Part shown: piece by piece, positions 42,876 to 50,856 of the stretch
Layout: every line of letters begins with the position of its first letter
Numbering within the stretch: position 1 is the first letter of the stretch
Source: an uncultured Pelagibacteraceae bacterium
GTDB lineage: Bacteria > Pseudomonadota > Alphaproteobacteria > Pelagibacterales > Pelagibacteraceae
Assembly: GCA_902616145.1 (NCBI GenBank)
Contig: CACMRM010000005.1
Coordinates: 34,287-98,286 of the forward strand
Length of the DNA stretch: 64,000 bases
Direction of reading: 5' to 3'
Notes under the pieces: model-generated
The model's database searches: none
What the model was told of the DNA's origin: nothing
The model's input: only the letters and a program-made list of their open reading frames with translations
Translations under genes and position numbers: made by a program

Positions 42876-43634
42876 ATGAACTATAAAAATATTAAAATAG
42901 AAAAGCGAGGAAATTACGCGATTATTCAAATTGCTAACAATAAAAATAATAGTTTAGATGAAAAAACCCTAAATGAAATAGCTAATGCAACCAAGCATTT
43001 AAATAAAACTAAAGAAATAAAATGTATTGGTTTAATTGGTGGATCAAAGTTTTTTTCTCCTGGAGCTGATATCAAAGAATTAGAAAAATTAAACTCCAAA
43101 CAAGCAAAAAAACAAAAACTATTCTCAAATACTGATAAACTAAAAGATATTGATATTCCAATCATTGCCTTTGTTAATGGTTATGCATTAGGTGGAGGTT
43201 TTGAATTAGCTCTTTCAAGTGATCTCATTATTGCTAGTGATAATGCAAAGTTTGGATTACCTGAAATTAATTTAGGACTTATTCCGGGTATCGGTGGAAC
43301 ACAAAAAACTAAAAAATTTACCTCAAATCAAAATATAAAATATCTTGCTATGTCTGGAGATATTATCGACGCTGAAACAGCGATGAAGTTTGGGATAGTC
43401 TCACAAATTATTCCAAAAGAAAATTTTTATGACTTTATGATAAAATTTTTGATCAAAATTTCTTCAAAACCCAAAAAATCTCTTCAAATTATTAAAAAAC
43501 TTGTAAATTTAGAGACAAATTCTAAGAATGCTTTACAAAAAGAAAGACAAGAATTTTATAAGCTTTTAGATAGTAAAAATAAAAAAATTGGTATCAAAAG
43601 TTTTATTTTAAAAAAAACACCAGTGTGGGATTAA
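42876..43634 (+). CDS. enoyl-CoA hydratase/isomerase family protein
   Basis: The 252-residue crotonase-fold protein has the oxyanion-hole motifs GSKFFSPGADIKEL near residue 51 and GYALGGGFELALSSDLIIAS near 101, then KFGLPEINLGLIPGIGGTQ near 125. The first catalytic glutamate (in LPEINLG) is kept. By eye, the second glutamate of true hydratases seems replaced by tyrosine (IKYLAMSGD), so an isomerase or other activity is possible. No further beta-oxidation genes are adjacent. Confidence 0.85.
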   Translation: MNYKNIKIEKRGNYAIIQIANNKNNSLDEKTLNEIANATKHLNKTKEIKCIGLIGGSKFFSPGADIKELEKLNSKQAKKQKLFSNTDKLKDIDIPIIAFVNGYALGGGFELALSSDLIIASDNAKFGLPEINLGLIPGIGGTQKTKKFTSNQNIKYLAMSGDIIDAETAMKFGIVSQIIPKENFYDFMIKFLIKISSKPKKSLQIIKKLVNLETNSKNALQKERQEFYKLLDSKNKKIGIKSFILKKTPVWD

Positions 43635-44509
43635 ATATCAAACCACTCTAAATATTTTTCTCTATTACTTGTAAGATATCTTGGCAAAAGATCAGTATCA
43701 ATTTTTTTAAGTTTGTAGTCGCTGTCCCATTTATTTTTAGAACTTTTGTCTGCAAAATGATCATAGAACATTTCTCTTTTAGAAATTTTATCTCTAATTT
43801 TATCAACTGTTATTCCACTTAATTTAAATTCATCATGATGACCAAAGTTCATAAATTTTTCAAACATGTCCTCTGGACTTTTTAAATTTGTAAAATGCCA
43901 TCCACCACCGTTTATAATATTTAAATTTGAATATTTGGTGTTTGAAAAATATGTATCTATTCTCCACATAGGATATTTTTTAAACTTAATATTACGAAGC
44001 CAAGAAAAAGATTTTAAATTCTTTTTTTTACATCCTTTAGTTCCTGGCCATAGCATTCTGTCATACAGTAAATTGAATTTAAAATAAAAAAATAACTGAT
44101 TAAATATCACAATATCATTTTTATTTTTTTTGAAATCTTCAGAGTCCAAATTAGGAATTTCATCATTATCACTTAACATTATAAAATCATCATCATTAGC
44201 ATCCCTGATAGCATTAAAATGTTCATCGTAAGATAATTCAATTCTTTTTAAACTATTCGCTCTTTGTAAGGTTGGATTATTATTTTCTTCAACAATTCCA
44301 TCAGGTTCTTTTTCTATCACGATGTATTTAATTTTATCTTTGAACTTAGGATAATTGTTTATATCAAAATTTAACTTTTTCTTTTTACCGCTATGAGAAT
44401 ACGTAGACTCAGTTACAATAAATTTATCAACTTTATCTTTAAGAACGTTTAATCTTACTTCGTACATCATGTGTTCGTTGTAAAAAGACGTACAATCAAT
44501 GATTTTCAT
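43631..44509 (-). CDS. glycosyltransferase family 17 protein
   Basis: The 292-residue protein starts MKIIDCTSFYNEHMMYEVRLNVL and continues with DKFIVTESTYSHSGKKKKL, then RDANDDDFIMLSDNDEIPN near residue 107. These are the marks of GT17, related to animal GlcNAc-transferase III, with DND as the likely metal site. GGGWHFTNLKSPEDMFEKF lies near residue 201. Bacterial members probably decorate surface glycans. The gene is isolated from the main sugar cluster and converges on the hydratase gene. Confidence 0.85.
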   Translation of the reverse strand: MKIIDCTSFYNEHMMYEVRLNVLKDKVDKFIVTESTYSHSGKKKKLNFDINNYPKFKDKIKYIVIEKEPDGIVEENNNPTLQRANSLKRIELSYDEHFNAIRDANDDDFIMLSDNDEIPNLDSEDFKKNKNDIVIFNQLFFYFKFNLLYDRMLWPGTKGCKKKNLKSFSWLRNIKFKKYPMWRIDTYFSNTKYSNLNIINGGGWHFTNLKSPEDMFEKFMNFGHHDEFKLSGITVDKIRDKISKREMFYDHFADKSSKNKWDSDYKLKKIDTDLLPRYLTSNREKYLEWFDI

Positions 44510-44604
44510 TAATTTTTAACCTCAAGGTTGTAGACATTATGCATACCTGCAATCTACTTTTAACACAATTAAATTAATCCATAATTTGAGAAATTAAAAC
44601 AATT

Positions 44605-44988
44605 ATGAGAAAGAATTTTTTAATTTTTGCAGTTTTTTTATATGTGAGCTCAGCCTTAGCTGCAGGACATATAACTAAAGCTCAAAAGGAAAAAACAATA
44701 GAGTGTTTAGGTCACTACAGTGCGACAGCTGTTTTACCAGCTGATACTATAGAGGTTAAAAATATGGAATTAGCTTTAGCTTCAGTAAAAGTTATAAGAG
44801 AATATCTCGCCTCCGAAGGTGTTAAAGACGATGAGATGAATAAAGGTATGAATGCTTACGTAGACAAAGTTTATGGAAAGCCTTTTAATAAATCTAAAAA
44901 TGCTGAGTGTAATAAGTTTATATATAAGCAAATTAAAGGTTCAGAGGAAAAAATTGAGAAACTATCAAGAACAATTTATGCAGGATAG
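44605..44988 (+). CDS. exported small protein heading a small-protein operon
   Basis: The 127-residue protein has a signal peptide (residues 1-19, ending ALAAG), a helical, charged body and two cysteines (Cys34 in ECLGHY and one in AECNKF) that could bond in the periplasm. I recognise no family. It is the first of eight plus-strand genes with gaps of 2 to 18 bases, all but one of the others encoding small cytoplasmic proteins. It may be the periplasmic member of that set. Confidence 0.7.
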   Translation: MRKNFLIFAVFLYVSSALAAGHITKAQKEKTIECLGHYSATAVLPADTIEVKNMELALASVKVIREYLASEGVKDDEMNKGMNAYVDKVYGKPFNKSKNAECNKFIYKQIKGSEEKIEKLSRTIYAG

Positions 44989-44990
44989 AA

Positions 44991-45278
44991 ATGAGTGGAT
45001 ACGTAATTGCTAATATAGACGTTAAAAATCCTGAAGCTTATAAAGAGTATATTGGTAAGGTAGCACCTACGGTTCAAAAATTTGGAGGCGAATATCTTGT
45101 TCGTGCTGGTGAATACACAGTGATTGATGGTGAATGGAAATATCCTAGAACAGTAGTAATTAAATTTCCAACATATGAAAAAGCTTTAGAGTGGTATGAC
45201 TCTGAGGAATATAAGCCAGTAAAACCGATTCGATTAGCAAACTCAGTAGCTAATGGAATTATAATAAAAGGAATTTAA
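44991..45278 (+). CDS. DUF1330 family protein
   Basis: The 95-residue protein matches DUF1330: GYVIANIDVKNPEAYKEYIGKVAPTVQKFGGEYLVRAGE, then RTVVIKFPTYEKALEWYDSEEYKPVKPIRLANS. The fold is a ferredoxin-like alpha/beta sandwich that dimerises into a barrel, as in antibiotic-biosynthesis monooxygenases. The activity of the family is unknown. The start codon lies two bases after the previous stop codon. Confidence 0.92.
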   Translation: MSGYVIANIDVKNPEAYKEYIGKVAPTVQKFGGEYLVRAGEYTVIDGEWKYPRTVVIKFPTYEKALEWYDSEEYKPVKPIRLANSVANGIIIKGI

Positions 45279-45293
45279 ATAAAAGGAAAAAAA

Positions 45294-45584
45294 ATGGAAA
45301 AAGAAATGTTAGTACATCTTAAATTTAAAGAGGGCAAATTAGAAACTTTTACTAGCTGGATGCAATCAGATGAAGGTATGGGCGTTAGAAAGAGTGTTGC
45401 TTACCCAGAAAAAACCGTCGGGGCTATGATTCCTGATAAAAGCGGAATGTTATTTAAAGTTAATGTTCATAACGAAGCTGGGATGAAAGAGTTTGTAACT
45501 GGGAACAATCCTACAGCTAAAGCGATTTATGCCGAGTGTGTGGATAGTGCTCAATTATATGAGCTATCAAAAATAAATCTATAA
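45294..45584 (+). CDS. small alpha/beta-barrel-like protein (ABM type)
   Basis: The 96-residue product has the strand-helix-strand-strand-helix-strand order of dimeric alpha/beta-barrel proteins: MLVHLKFKEGKLETFTSWMQS, a central GAMIPDKSGMLFKVNVHNEAGMKEFV, and a C-terminal YAECVDSAQLYELS. It resembles antibiotic-biosynthesis-monooxygenase or quinol-monooxygenase-type domains in size, but key residues cannot be matched by eye. It follows DUF1330 by 15 bases with an AAAAGG site. Confidence 0.6.
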   Translation: MEKEMLVHLKFKEGKLETFTSWMQSDEGMGVRKSVAYPEKTVGAMIPDKSGMLFKVNVHNEAGMKEFVTGNNPTAKAIYAECVDSAQLYELSKINL

Positions 45585-45597
45585 AGAAGGAGGAAAA

Positions 45598-45885
45598 ATG
45601 AAAAACTATATGGTAACGCATACTTTTAAGTCTGCTGAAATGAAAAAAAAATTTACTGATACAGTGGCTTCTATGAAGATAGAAGATATTGTTAAGAGCA
45701 TGAAAAGTGACAATGCTGCTTGTCAAATGACTTGGAATACACCAGGAAACACGATGGAAATGTATTGTTGGTGGAAAGGTAAAGATGAGCAAGCAATTAT
45801 TAATCAACTAGGTCAAATGAATGATTTTTTCACTCCTCATAAGTTTGTTGAGTGCACAGATCAAGTCATGGACTATAACGCATAG
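45598..45885 (+). CDS. 95-residue protein of unknown function, barrel-like
   Basis: The predicted strand and helix order (MKNYMVTHTFKSAEMKKKFTDTV, then ACQMTWNTPGNTMEMYCWWKG and a C-terminal HKFVECTDQVMDY) again suggests a ferredoxin-like fold. Three cysteines are present. It has one of the strongest ribosome binding sites of the window, AAGAAGGAGG. No family is recognised. Confidence 0.65.
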   Translation: MKNYMVTHTFKSAEMKKKFTDTVASMKIEDIVKSMKSDNAACQMTWNTPGNTMEMYCWWKGKDEQAIINQLGQMNDFFTPHKFVECTDQVMDYNA

Positions 45886-45892
45886 GATATTT

Positions 45893-46309
45893 ATGATCGA
45901 TAAATTTGGAAACGCATTTTATTTAATAATCTACTTAGCACATTTTATTATAGTTGGTAGTTACGCTTACCAATTAGTCTTTGATACTAAAAAATTTCTA
46001 AAGGGTAGAGGAGTTGATAAAACTGCTACCTTGATTACGAGATTTGCAGGCTCATTCATGATCGCTACTGTTTTAATGGCAATATATATAGCTTTTATTA
46101 GATCAGGCGGTGTAGAGGCTACTTGGGCTTTCTTTAACTTAGTTTTTATAATGAATGTTTCGATATTAGTTGTAAATTTTTATACATTAAAGATTGATAA
46201 AACAGGTTTAACTAAAAAAACTAGAAACGATGGAATATATGCTCCACTCGTTCTTGTTATTATCAGTGCTATTCTTTGTTACGGTTTAGCAGATAAAATT
46301 TACGTTTAA
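45893..46309 (+). CDS. four-helix membrane protein of the small-protein operon
   Basis: The ATG at 45893, seven bases after the previous stop codon, gives a 138-residue protein with four hydrophobic helices (about residues 8-27, 49-70, 80-98, 114-133) joined by basic loops such as KKFLKGRGVDKTATLITR. A longer reading from 45821 would run through the end of the preceding gene and is rejected. No family is recognised; it could anchor the neighbouring soluble proteins or act as a small cytochrome-like or transport subunit, but heme ligands are not obvious. Confidence 0.72.
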   Translation: MIDKFGNAFYLIIYLAHFIIVGSYAYQLVFDTKKFLKGRGVDKTATLITRFAGSFMIATVLMAIYIAFIRSGGVEATWAFFNLVFIMNVSILVVNFYTLKIDKTGLTKKTRNDGIYAPLVLVIISAILCYGLADKIYV

Positions 46310-46317
46310 GGAGATAC

Positions 46318-46611
46318 ATGGCAAAGTTTATAAATATTGTTAGATGTAAAGTGAAATCATCTAGCAGAGAAGAATATTTAAAAAAAATAGATGAGATGCC
46401 AAAGTTCGATGGGCAGATTTCAGCAAAATACGTTGAGACGAAACCTAATGAATTTTTTATGATAGGTGAATGGAATTCTGAAGATGACATTGCTAAAGCA
46501 AGACCAAAAATGATTATATTCTTGGACACACTTCGGCATACTTTAGAAGAGCTGTCATCAGATTTAGGAGTAACAGATCCTCACTCTGGAACAGTTGTGA
46601 TCGAGAAATAA
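46318..46611 (+). CDS. ABM-like small protein
   Basis: The 97-residue protein reads MAKFINIVRCKVKSSSREEYL and later FFMIGEWNSEDDIAKARPKM followed by LDTLRHTLEELSSDLGVTDPHSG, the pattern of antibiotic-biosynthesis-monooxygenase-like domains (entry strand, helix, GEW strand, then a helix with DTLR). These dimers oxidise quinols or degrade heme in known members; the substrate here is unknown. The AAGGAG site seven bases before the ATG is strong. Confidence 0.72.
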   Translation: MAKFINIVRCKVKSSSREEYLKKIDEMPKFDGQISAKYVETKPNEFFMIGEWNSEDDIAKARPKMIIFLDTLRHTLEELSSDLGVTDPHSGTVVIEK

Positions 46612-46626
46612 GAAAGGAGAAATAAC

Positions 46627-46947
46627 ATGACAAAGATGTACATTATGGGAAACTATACCGAGAAAGCCTTTCAAGGTTTTTTAAAAGATCCAAATAGTGA
46701 CAGAAAAGCAGTGGTCGAAAAACTTGTTAAAGGTGTGGGTGGAACATTACACACTATGGATATTGTAAGAGGCTCATATGATTTTTGTGTAGTTGCAGAT
46801 CTTCCTAGTTTTGATGATTTTGCTGCTGTCAAATTAGTTGTAGAGTCGACTGGAGCTGTAAAAAACTTATCAGCACTTGAAGCTATAGATTTTGCTAAGG
46901 CTACAACAAAAGCTTCGAAAATGTCTTATAAGGCTCCGGGCCAATAA
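46627..46947 (+). CDS. GYD domain protein, copy 1
   Basis: The 106-residue protein matches the GYD domain: YIMGNYTEKAFQGFLKDPNSDRK, GGTLHTMDIVRGSYDFCVVADLPS and a C-terminal VVESTGAVKNLSALEAIDF. The fold is a ferredoxin-like barrel of unknown function, named for its G-Y-D motif, here GSYD. It is a paralogue of the next gene (similar spacing of DPNSDRK/NPSTDRK, GSYDF/GKYDF and the SSGAV/STGAV block), so the pair arose by tandem duplication. GAAAGGAG precedes its ATG. Confidence 0.9.
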   Translation: MTKMYIMGNYTEKAFQGFLKDPNSDRKAVVEKLVKGVGGTLHTMDIVRGSYDFCVVADLPSFDDFAAVKLVVESTGAVKNLSALEAIDFAKATTKASKMSYKAPGQ

Positions 46948-46965
46948 AAGAAAAAGGAGGTAACA

Positions 46966-47289
46966 ATGGCAAAATTTTATACATTAGGATGTTACACAGC
47001 TAAAGGTCTTGGAGGGTTTGTAAGCAATCCATCTACAGACAGAAAAGCTGCTACATCTGCACTTGCGGCTTCTGTGGGAGCTAAAGTAACTCAATACTCA
47101 GGCCTAAGAGGAAAATATGATTTCATGGCAGTGATTGAAGGAACTTTTGAACAAGCTGCTGCAGCTGCAATGGTTGCTGTTTCTAGTGGTGCTGTTTCAG
47201 ATTTTACAATTTTGGAAGATGTAAATTTAAATGAAATAGCTAAAACTGCTCAGAAAATGGCATCATCATACAAAGAGCCGGGAAAATAA
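46966..47289 (+). CDS. GYD domain protein, copy 2
   Basis: The 107-residue product has the same GYD layout as its upstream neighbour: YTLGCYTAKGLGGFVSNPSTDRKAA, then GLRGKYDFMAVIEGTFEQAAAA and AVSSGAVSDFTILEDVNLNE. It is more alanine-rich and slightly longer. AAAAAGGAGG before the ATG is a near-perfect ribosome binding site. It is the last gene of the operon and meets a minus-strand methyltransferase gene with no gap and no visible terminator. Confidence 0.9.
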   Translation: MAKFYTLGCYTAKGLGGFVSNPSTDRKAATSALAASVGAKVTQYSGLRGKYDFMAVIEGTFEQAAAAAMVAVSSGAVSDFTILEDVNLNEIAKTAQKMASSYKEPGK

Positions 47290-47997
47290 TTATTTTCGGT
47301 AGCTAATACATTTTAAGGTATCAGTGAATTTTATTTGATTTTTATACTTAGATTTTATTTCACTGATACCAAGATTAATTTCTTTATTACTCATATTTAA
47401 TAAGCATGAGATGTATCTTTCTCTAATCATTCTTATGTACTTTTGTTTAGATATTTTTACTTTAAAGTTAAAGTTTGTGTAGCTTATTTTTTTTAAATTT
47501 TTTTTTATAATTTTAAATAAAACTTCATCTCTCTTAAGACTACTATCGAGTTTTAGTCTCATCTTTTTAAAACAGGGAATTTTATTATTTTTTGTTTTAA
47601 GTGAAAAAAATAATATTTCACCTTTATTATTTAAACTTTTTTGTGCAAGATTTAGAAGACGATTTAAATCTGATTTAGAAAAAAAATGAATAGTTTGTTT
47701 GATTAAAATTAAATCATATTTTTCTTGTTTTTTTAAATATTTTAAGGCACCAATTTTCTTAAATATAATATTCTTTTTAACGTCCTTATTTGCAACAATA
47801 TCGATCCCTATGGGTTTATTTCTAAATTTATATTTCTTTTGAAGGGCACTAATAATATTTGCTCTTCCGCATCCAATATCTAATATTTTTGAATTTTTAT
47901 TGAGATTAATTTTCTTTTTAAGAAATTTATTAAATTGGGAGATGTACGGTTTAGATGATAACCAGGTTTTATTATCCCAGTTTTTAAGTTTTTTCAT
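47290..47997 (-). CDS. class I SAM-dependent methyltransferase
   Basis: The 235-residue, lysine-rich protein has the SAM-binding motif ILDIGCGRANIISALQKKY near residue 38, an acidic second strand PIGIDIVA, and the YDLILIKQTIHFF motif near 94. The acceptor is unknown. The upstream gene on the same strand (an SGNH-like protein) ends seven bases before its start. Both are rich in Lys/Asn/Ile, more so than the metabolic genes, as are the sugar-cluster genes downstream. Confidence 0.8.
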   Translation of the reverse strand: MKKLKNWDNKTWLSSKPYISQFNKFLKKKINLNKNSKILDIGCGRANIISALQKKYKFRNKPIGIDIVANKDVKKNIIFKKIGALKYLKKQEKYDLILIKQTIHFFSKSDLNRLLNLAQKSLNNKGEILFFSLKTKNNKIPCFKKMRLKLDSSLKRDEVLFKIIKKNLKKISYTNFNFKVKISKQKYIRMIRERYISCLLNMSNKEINLGISEIKSKYKNQIKFTDTLKCISYRK

Positions 47998-48004
47998 TAA
48001 GTTC

Positions 48005-49111
48005 TTAATTTTGTTTTTTTATGTTTTGAAGAATATTTTTTATGAATATTTCAGCATGATACTTATCCTTTAAGTGGGAAGCCAAATCATTAGATTTATA
48101 GATTTTATCTTTATTAAAATTACTAAAATCAACTTTTGACATATCAATATATTTAATTCTTTTATCTTTACTTAGAGATAAAGCGTCATTAATATAATCA
48201 GAAACATCAATATTATAAGTATTATTTAAATGTCTTTTATGAGGAAAGCTTACAATAAAAATTTTTTCAATATTTTTGTCATTAGCTAAGTAATCTAAAA
48301 ATTCACCCAAAGATTTTTTAAAATTTCTTTCGGCATTGCTGTCATAATTTTCAAGTTCTTTCATTATTTCTCTAAATCCACATTTGTGTATACTTCTATT
48401 TTTATATCCATTTTTTAAGATATTATTTAATTGATTAATGTTACGTTTAATAAAATAATTTGTTTTTTTAATTGGAAATTTAATTATCTTATTAAAAGTA
48501 CTTTGAAAATTTAAATCAGAGTATAAATATAATTTAGAATAATCATATGTTGCCCTAGTAAACTTTTCTCTACTTATGCTTTGTAGACTACCATTTTTTG
48601 AATAAACTTTTTTATTTTTGTATCTGCAAAATTCATCACCAATATCGGTTTGATCAATATAAATTAAAAGTAAGTCAGGTTTTATATTGAATTCTTGTTT
48701 TAAAATTTCATATTGTTTATGCATCAAAGACGGAGCGAAAGATGTAATACCTGCATTATAAACAGTGTAATTATTCTCAATTGCAAAATTTTTAATCATT
48801 TTTTCTGATTGTTTTATCTCAGAAATACTCTCAATCCATGAGTCACCTTGAAACAATATTGTTTTTCTATTTATTCTACTTTCATTAATAATAGAAAACA
48901 AATAACCATTCTCCTTGTCTCCCCATCTATTTGCATCTCTTAAATGATGAATTTTATTTGAGTAATTTTTATGAAAAATGAAGTTTTCTTTGCTTTTAAA
49001 TAACAAGTTTTTATTCTTACTAATTTCAACAAGGCCCCACAAGCCAAATAAAAAATATGTAAGGGTAAATAATAAAAAAAATAAAATTGACTTAAATATA
49101 AGTTTTTTCAT
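48005..49111 (-). CDS. membrane-anchored SGNH-hydrolase-like protein
   Basis: From the ATG at 49111 the protein has 368 residues. A hydrophobic anchor near the N-terminus (FKSILFFLLFTLTYFLFGLWG) is followed by a periplasmic domain with FQGDSWIESISE near residue 86, which looks like the GDS block of SGNH hydrolases, and a late DLASHLKDKYHAEIF that could hold the catalytic Asp/His. Members with this layout are often sugar O-acyl esterases or transferases. The assignment is tentative. It is divergent from the aminotransferase gene. Confidence 0.55.
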   Translation of the reverse strand: MKKLIFKSILFFLLFTLTYFLFGLWGLVEISKNKNLLFKSKENFIFHKNYSNKIHHLRDANRWGDKENGYLFSIINESRINRKTILFQGDSWIESISEIKQSEKMIKNFAIENNYTVYNAGITSFAPSLMHKQYEILKQEFNIKPDLLLIYIDQTDIGDEFCRYKNKKVYSKNGSLQSISREKFTRATYDYSKLYLYSDLNFQSTFNKIIKFPIKKTNYFIKRNINQLNNILKNGYKNRSIHKCGFREIMKELENYDSNAERNFKKSLGEFLDYLANDKNIEKIFIVSFPHKRHLNNTYNIDVSDYINDALSLSKDKRIKYIDMSKVDFSNFNKDKIYKSNDLASHLKDKYHAEIFIKNILQNIKKQN

Positions 49112-49161
49112 TTGATAAATAATTGTTTGTATTATCAATGATATACTATATGATTAATAAT

Positions 49162-50499
49162 ATGAAATCTCCAAATAGCCCAGATATACCTAATTCTTTA
49201 AATGAGCATTGGATGCCATTCTCATCAAATAAAGATTTTAAAAAAAATCCAAGGCTTATTGCAAATGCAAAAGGAGTTTATTTAAATACTCATGAAGGAC
49301 ATACTTTAATTGATGGAAGCTCTGGCCTATATTGTAATCCGTTAGGTCACGGTAGAAGAGAAATAATAGATGCAATCAAAAATCAATTAGAAAAATTAGA
49401 TTACACTATGCCTTTTCAACAAGGGTACGGCGGATCTTTTGAATTAGCTTCTAAAATTGCTCAAAAAACTCCTGAGGACTTAAATAGAATTTTTTACACA
49501 ATATGTGGTTCTACAGCCGTAGAAACAGCAATCAAAATAGCAATTGCTTATTTTAAAGCTAAAGGCGAAGATAACCGATGTCGTTTTATTGGCCGAGATA
49601 GAGGTTATCACGGCATGAACATAGGTTCATTAACAGTTGGAGGGATACTTAATAATGTAAAAGTTTTTACAAATATTTTAATGCCAGGTGTAAAACATAT
49701 GAGACACACTTTTCTTCCTGAACATAAATTTGTAAAGGGTCAGCCAGATACAGGCGTTGAGTTAGCAGATGATTTAGAGAAGATTGCAAGTGAAATCGGC
49801 GGAGAAAATATTGCAGCATGTATTGTTGAACCTATAGCCGGCTCTACAGGAACTTTAGTGCCTCCAAAAGGTTATCTACAAAGGTTAAGAAAAATTTGTG
49901 ATAAACATGGTATACTTTTAATTTTTGATGAGGTTGTGACTGGCTGGGGAAGAACTGGATCCGCCTTTGCCTCTCAAGAGTTTGGAGTAACTCCTGATTT
50001 AATTACAATGGCCAAAGCAACAACAAACGGAATTGTTCCAATGGGAGTAGTTGCAGTCAGAGAAAAAATATATGATCAAGTGATGAATGCATCACCTGAC
50101 GGTACCATTGAATTATTTCATGGTTACACGTATTCTGGAATTCCTGTAGCTGTTTCCGCAGCTTTAGCAGTACAAGAGATTTTTGAAAAAGAGGATATTT
50201 TTAATAGAGTTAAAAATCTTTCTGATTATTTTCAAGAAGGACTTCATTCTTTAAAAGATTTAAAGTGCATCGAAAGTATAAGAGGTTACGGTTTTTTAGG
50301 TGGAATAGATATTCAAATGAGAGAGAAACCTGGTAAAGCTGGATTTCAAGTCTACAAAGAATGTTATAAAGCTGGTTTAAACATCAAGCCGACTGGTGAT
50401 GCCTTGATAATAGCCCCTCCTTTCATTTGTGAAAAAAAACATATAGATGAGATTATTGAAAAATTAAGAAAAGGAATTAAAAATCATCTAAAAATTTAA
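49162..50499 (+). CDS. class III omega-aminotransferase (beta-alanine:pyruvate type)
   Basis: The enzyme moves an amino group from an omega-amino acid or amine to pyruvate. The 445 residues from the ATG at 49162 begin SLNEHWMPFSSNKDFKKNPRL, matching the beta-alanine:pyruvate group. YTICGSTAVETAIKIA near residue 112, the GYHGMNIGSLTVGG segment, FDEVVTGWGRTGS near 255 and the PLP lysine in MAKATTNGIVPMG near 282 are diagnostic. Taurine-pyruvate transaminase is a close alternative. ATGs at 49150 and earlier would add short hydrophobic extensions. Confidence 0.87.
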   Translation: MKSPNSPDIPNSLNEHWMPFSSNKDFKKNPRLIANAKGVYLNTHEGHTLIDGSSGLYCNPLGHGRREIIDAIKNQLEKLDYTMPFQQGYGGSFELASKIAQKTPEDLNRIFYTICGSTAVETAIKIAIAYFKAKGEDNRCRFIGRDRGYHGMNIGSLTVGGILNNVKVFTNILMPGVKHMRHTFLPEHKFVKGQPDTGVELADDLEKIASEIGGENIAACIVEPIAGSTGTLVPPKGYLQRLRKICDKHGILLIFDEVVTGWGRTGSAFASQEFGVTPDLITMAKATTNGIVPMGVVAVREKIYDQVMNASPDGTIELFHGYTYSGIPVAVSAALAVQEIFEKEDIFNRVKNLSDYFQEGLHSLKDLKCIESIRGYGFLGGIDIQMREKPGKAGFQVYKECYKAGLNIKPTGDALIIAPPFICEKKHIDEIIEKLRKGIKNHLKI

Positions 50500-50585
50500 T
50501 TCATTTTGGGCCAAAAATCCTTTTCAAACCCATTTTGCAACTAGTTGATATTTAACAGTTGACGTTAATCTGCTTAAATCAAATT

Positions 50586-50768
50586 ATGAGTTCGCAATAT
50601 AAAGTTGAAAAAAATTCTAACGAGATAAGTCAAGAAGGTAAGGTAAAACTTACTGACCTATTATCTAGAATTAATGAAGAAAAGAAAATCGAGAGAAACA
50701 GAAATTTCGTCTTGGGCGTTGCTGCATTTTCAGCTGCAACAGTTTTTGGTATAATTCTAACATTATAA
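50586..50768 (+). CDS. 60-residue tail-anchored protein
   Basis: The ATG at 50586 opens a 60-codon frame. The product is charged and helical (VKLTDLLSRINEEKKIERNR) and ends in one hydrophobic helix, FVLGVAAFSAATVFGIIL, so it would sit in the inner membrane with its N-terminus in the cytoplasm. No family is recognised. It stands alone between the aminotransferase and a glycosyltransferase gene. Confidence 0.6.
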   Translation: MSSQYKVEKNSNEISQEGKVKLTDLLSRINEEKKIERNRNFVLGVAAFSAATVFGIILTL

Positions 50769-50821
50769 ATAACACTTTAAAATTCTTCCAATTACTATTA
50801 GTACAAGCAGTTTAAAAATTG

Positions 50822-50849
50822 TTTACATATACTTTTAATAAAGTATTAC
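50822..50849 (+). promoter_or_regulatory. candidate promoter at the sugar-cluster edge
   Basis: TTTACA at 50822-50827 and TATTAC at 50844-50849 are 16 bases apart, directly before the glycosyltransferase gene at 50857. Transcription would start almost at the start codon, implying a leaderless message. The match is modest. Confidence 0.25.
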
Positions 50850-50856
50850 ATAAAGA

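Noticed and set aside
45821..45892. Upstream start for the four-helix membrane protein
   Set aside because: It would overlap the end of the preceding gene in another frame and add a non-matching hydrophobic stretch; the ATG at 45893 sits at normal operon spacing.
46966..47289. The two GYD genes as a mobile or CRISPR-like repeat
   Set aside because: The similarity is at protein level over the full genes, with diverged DNA, so it is an old gene duplication.
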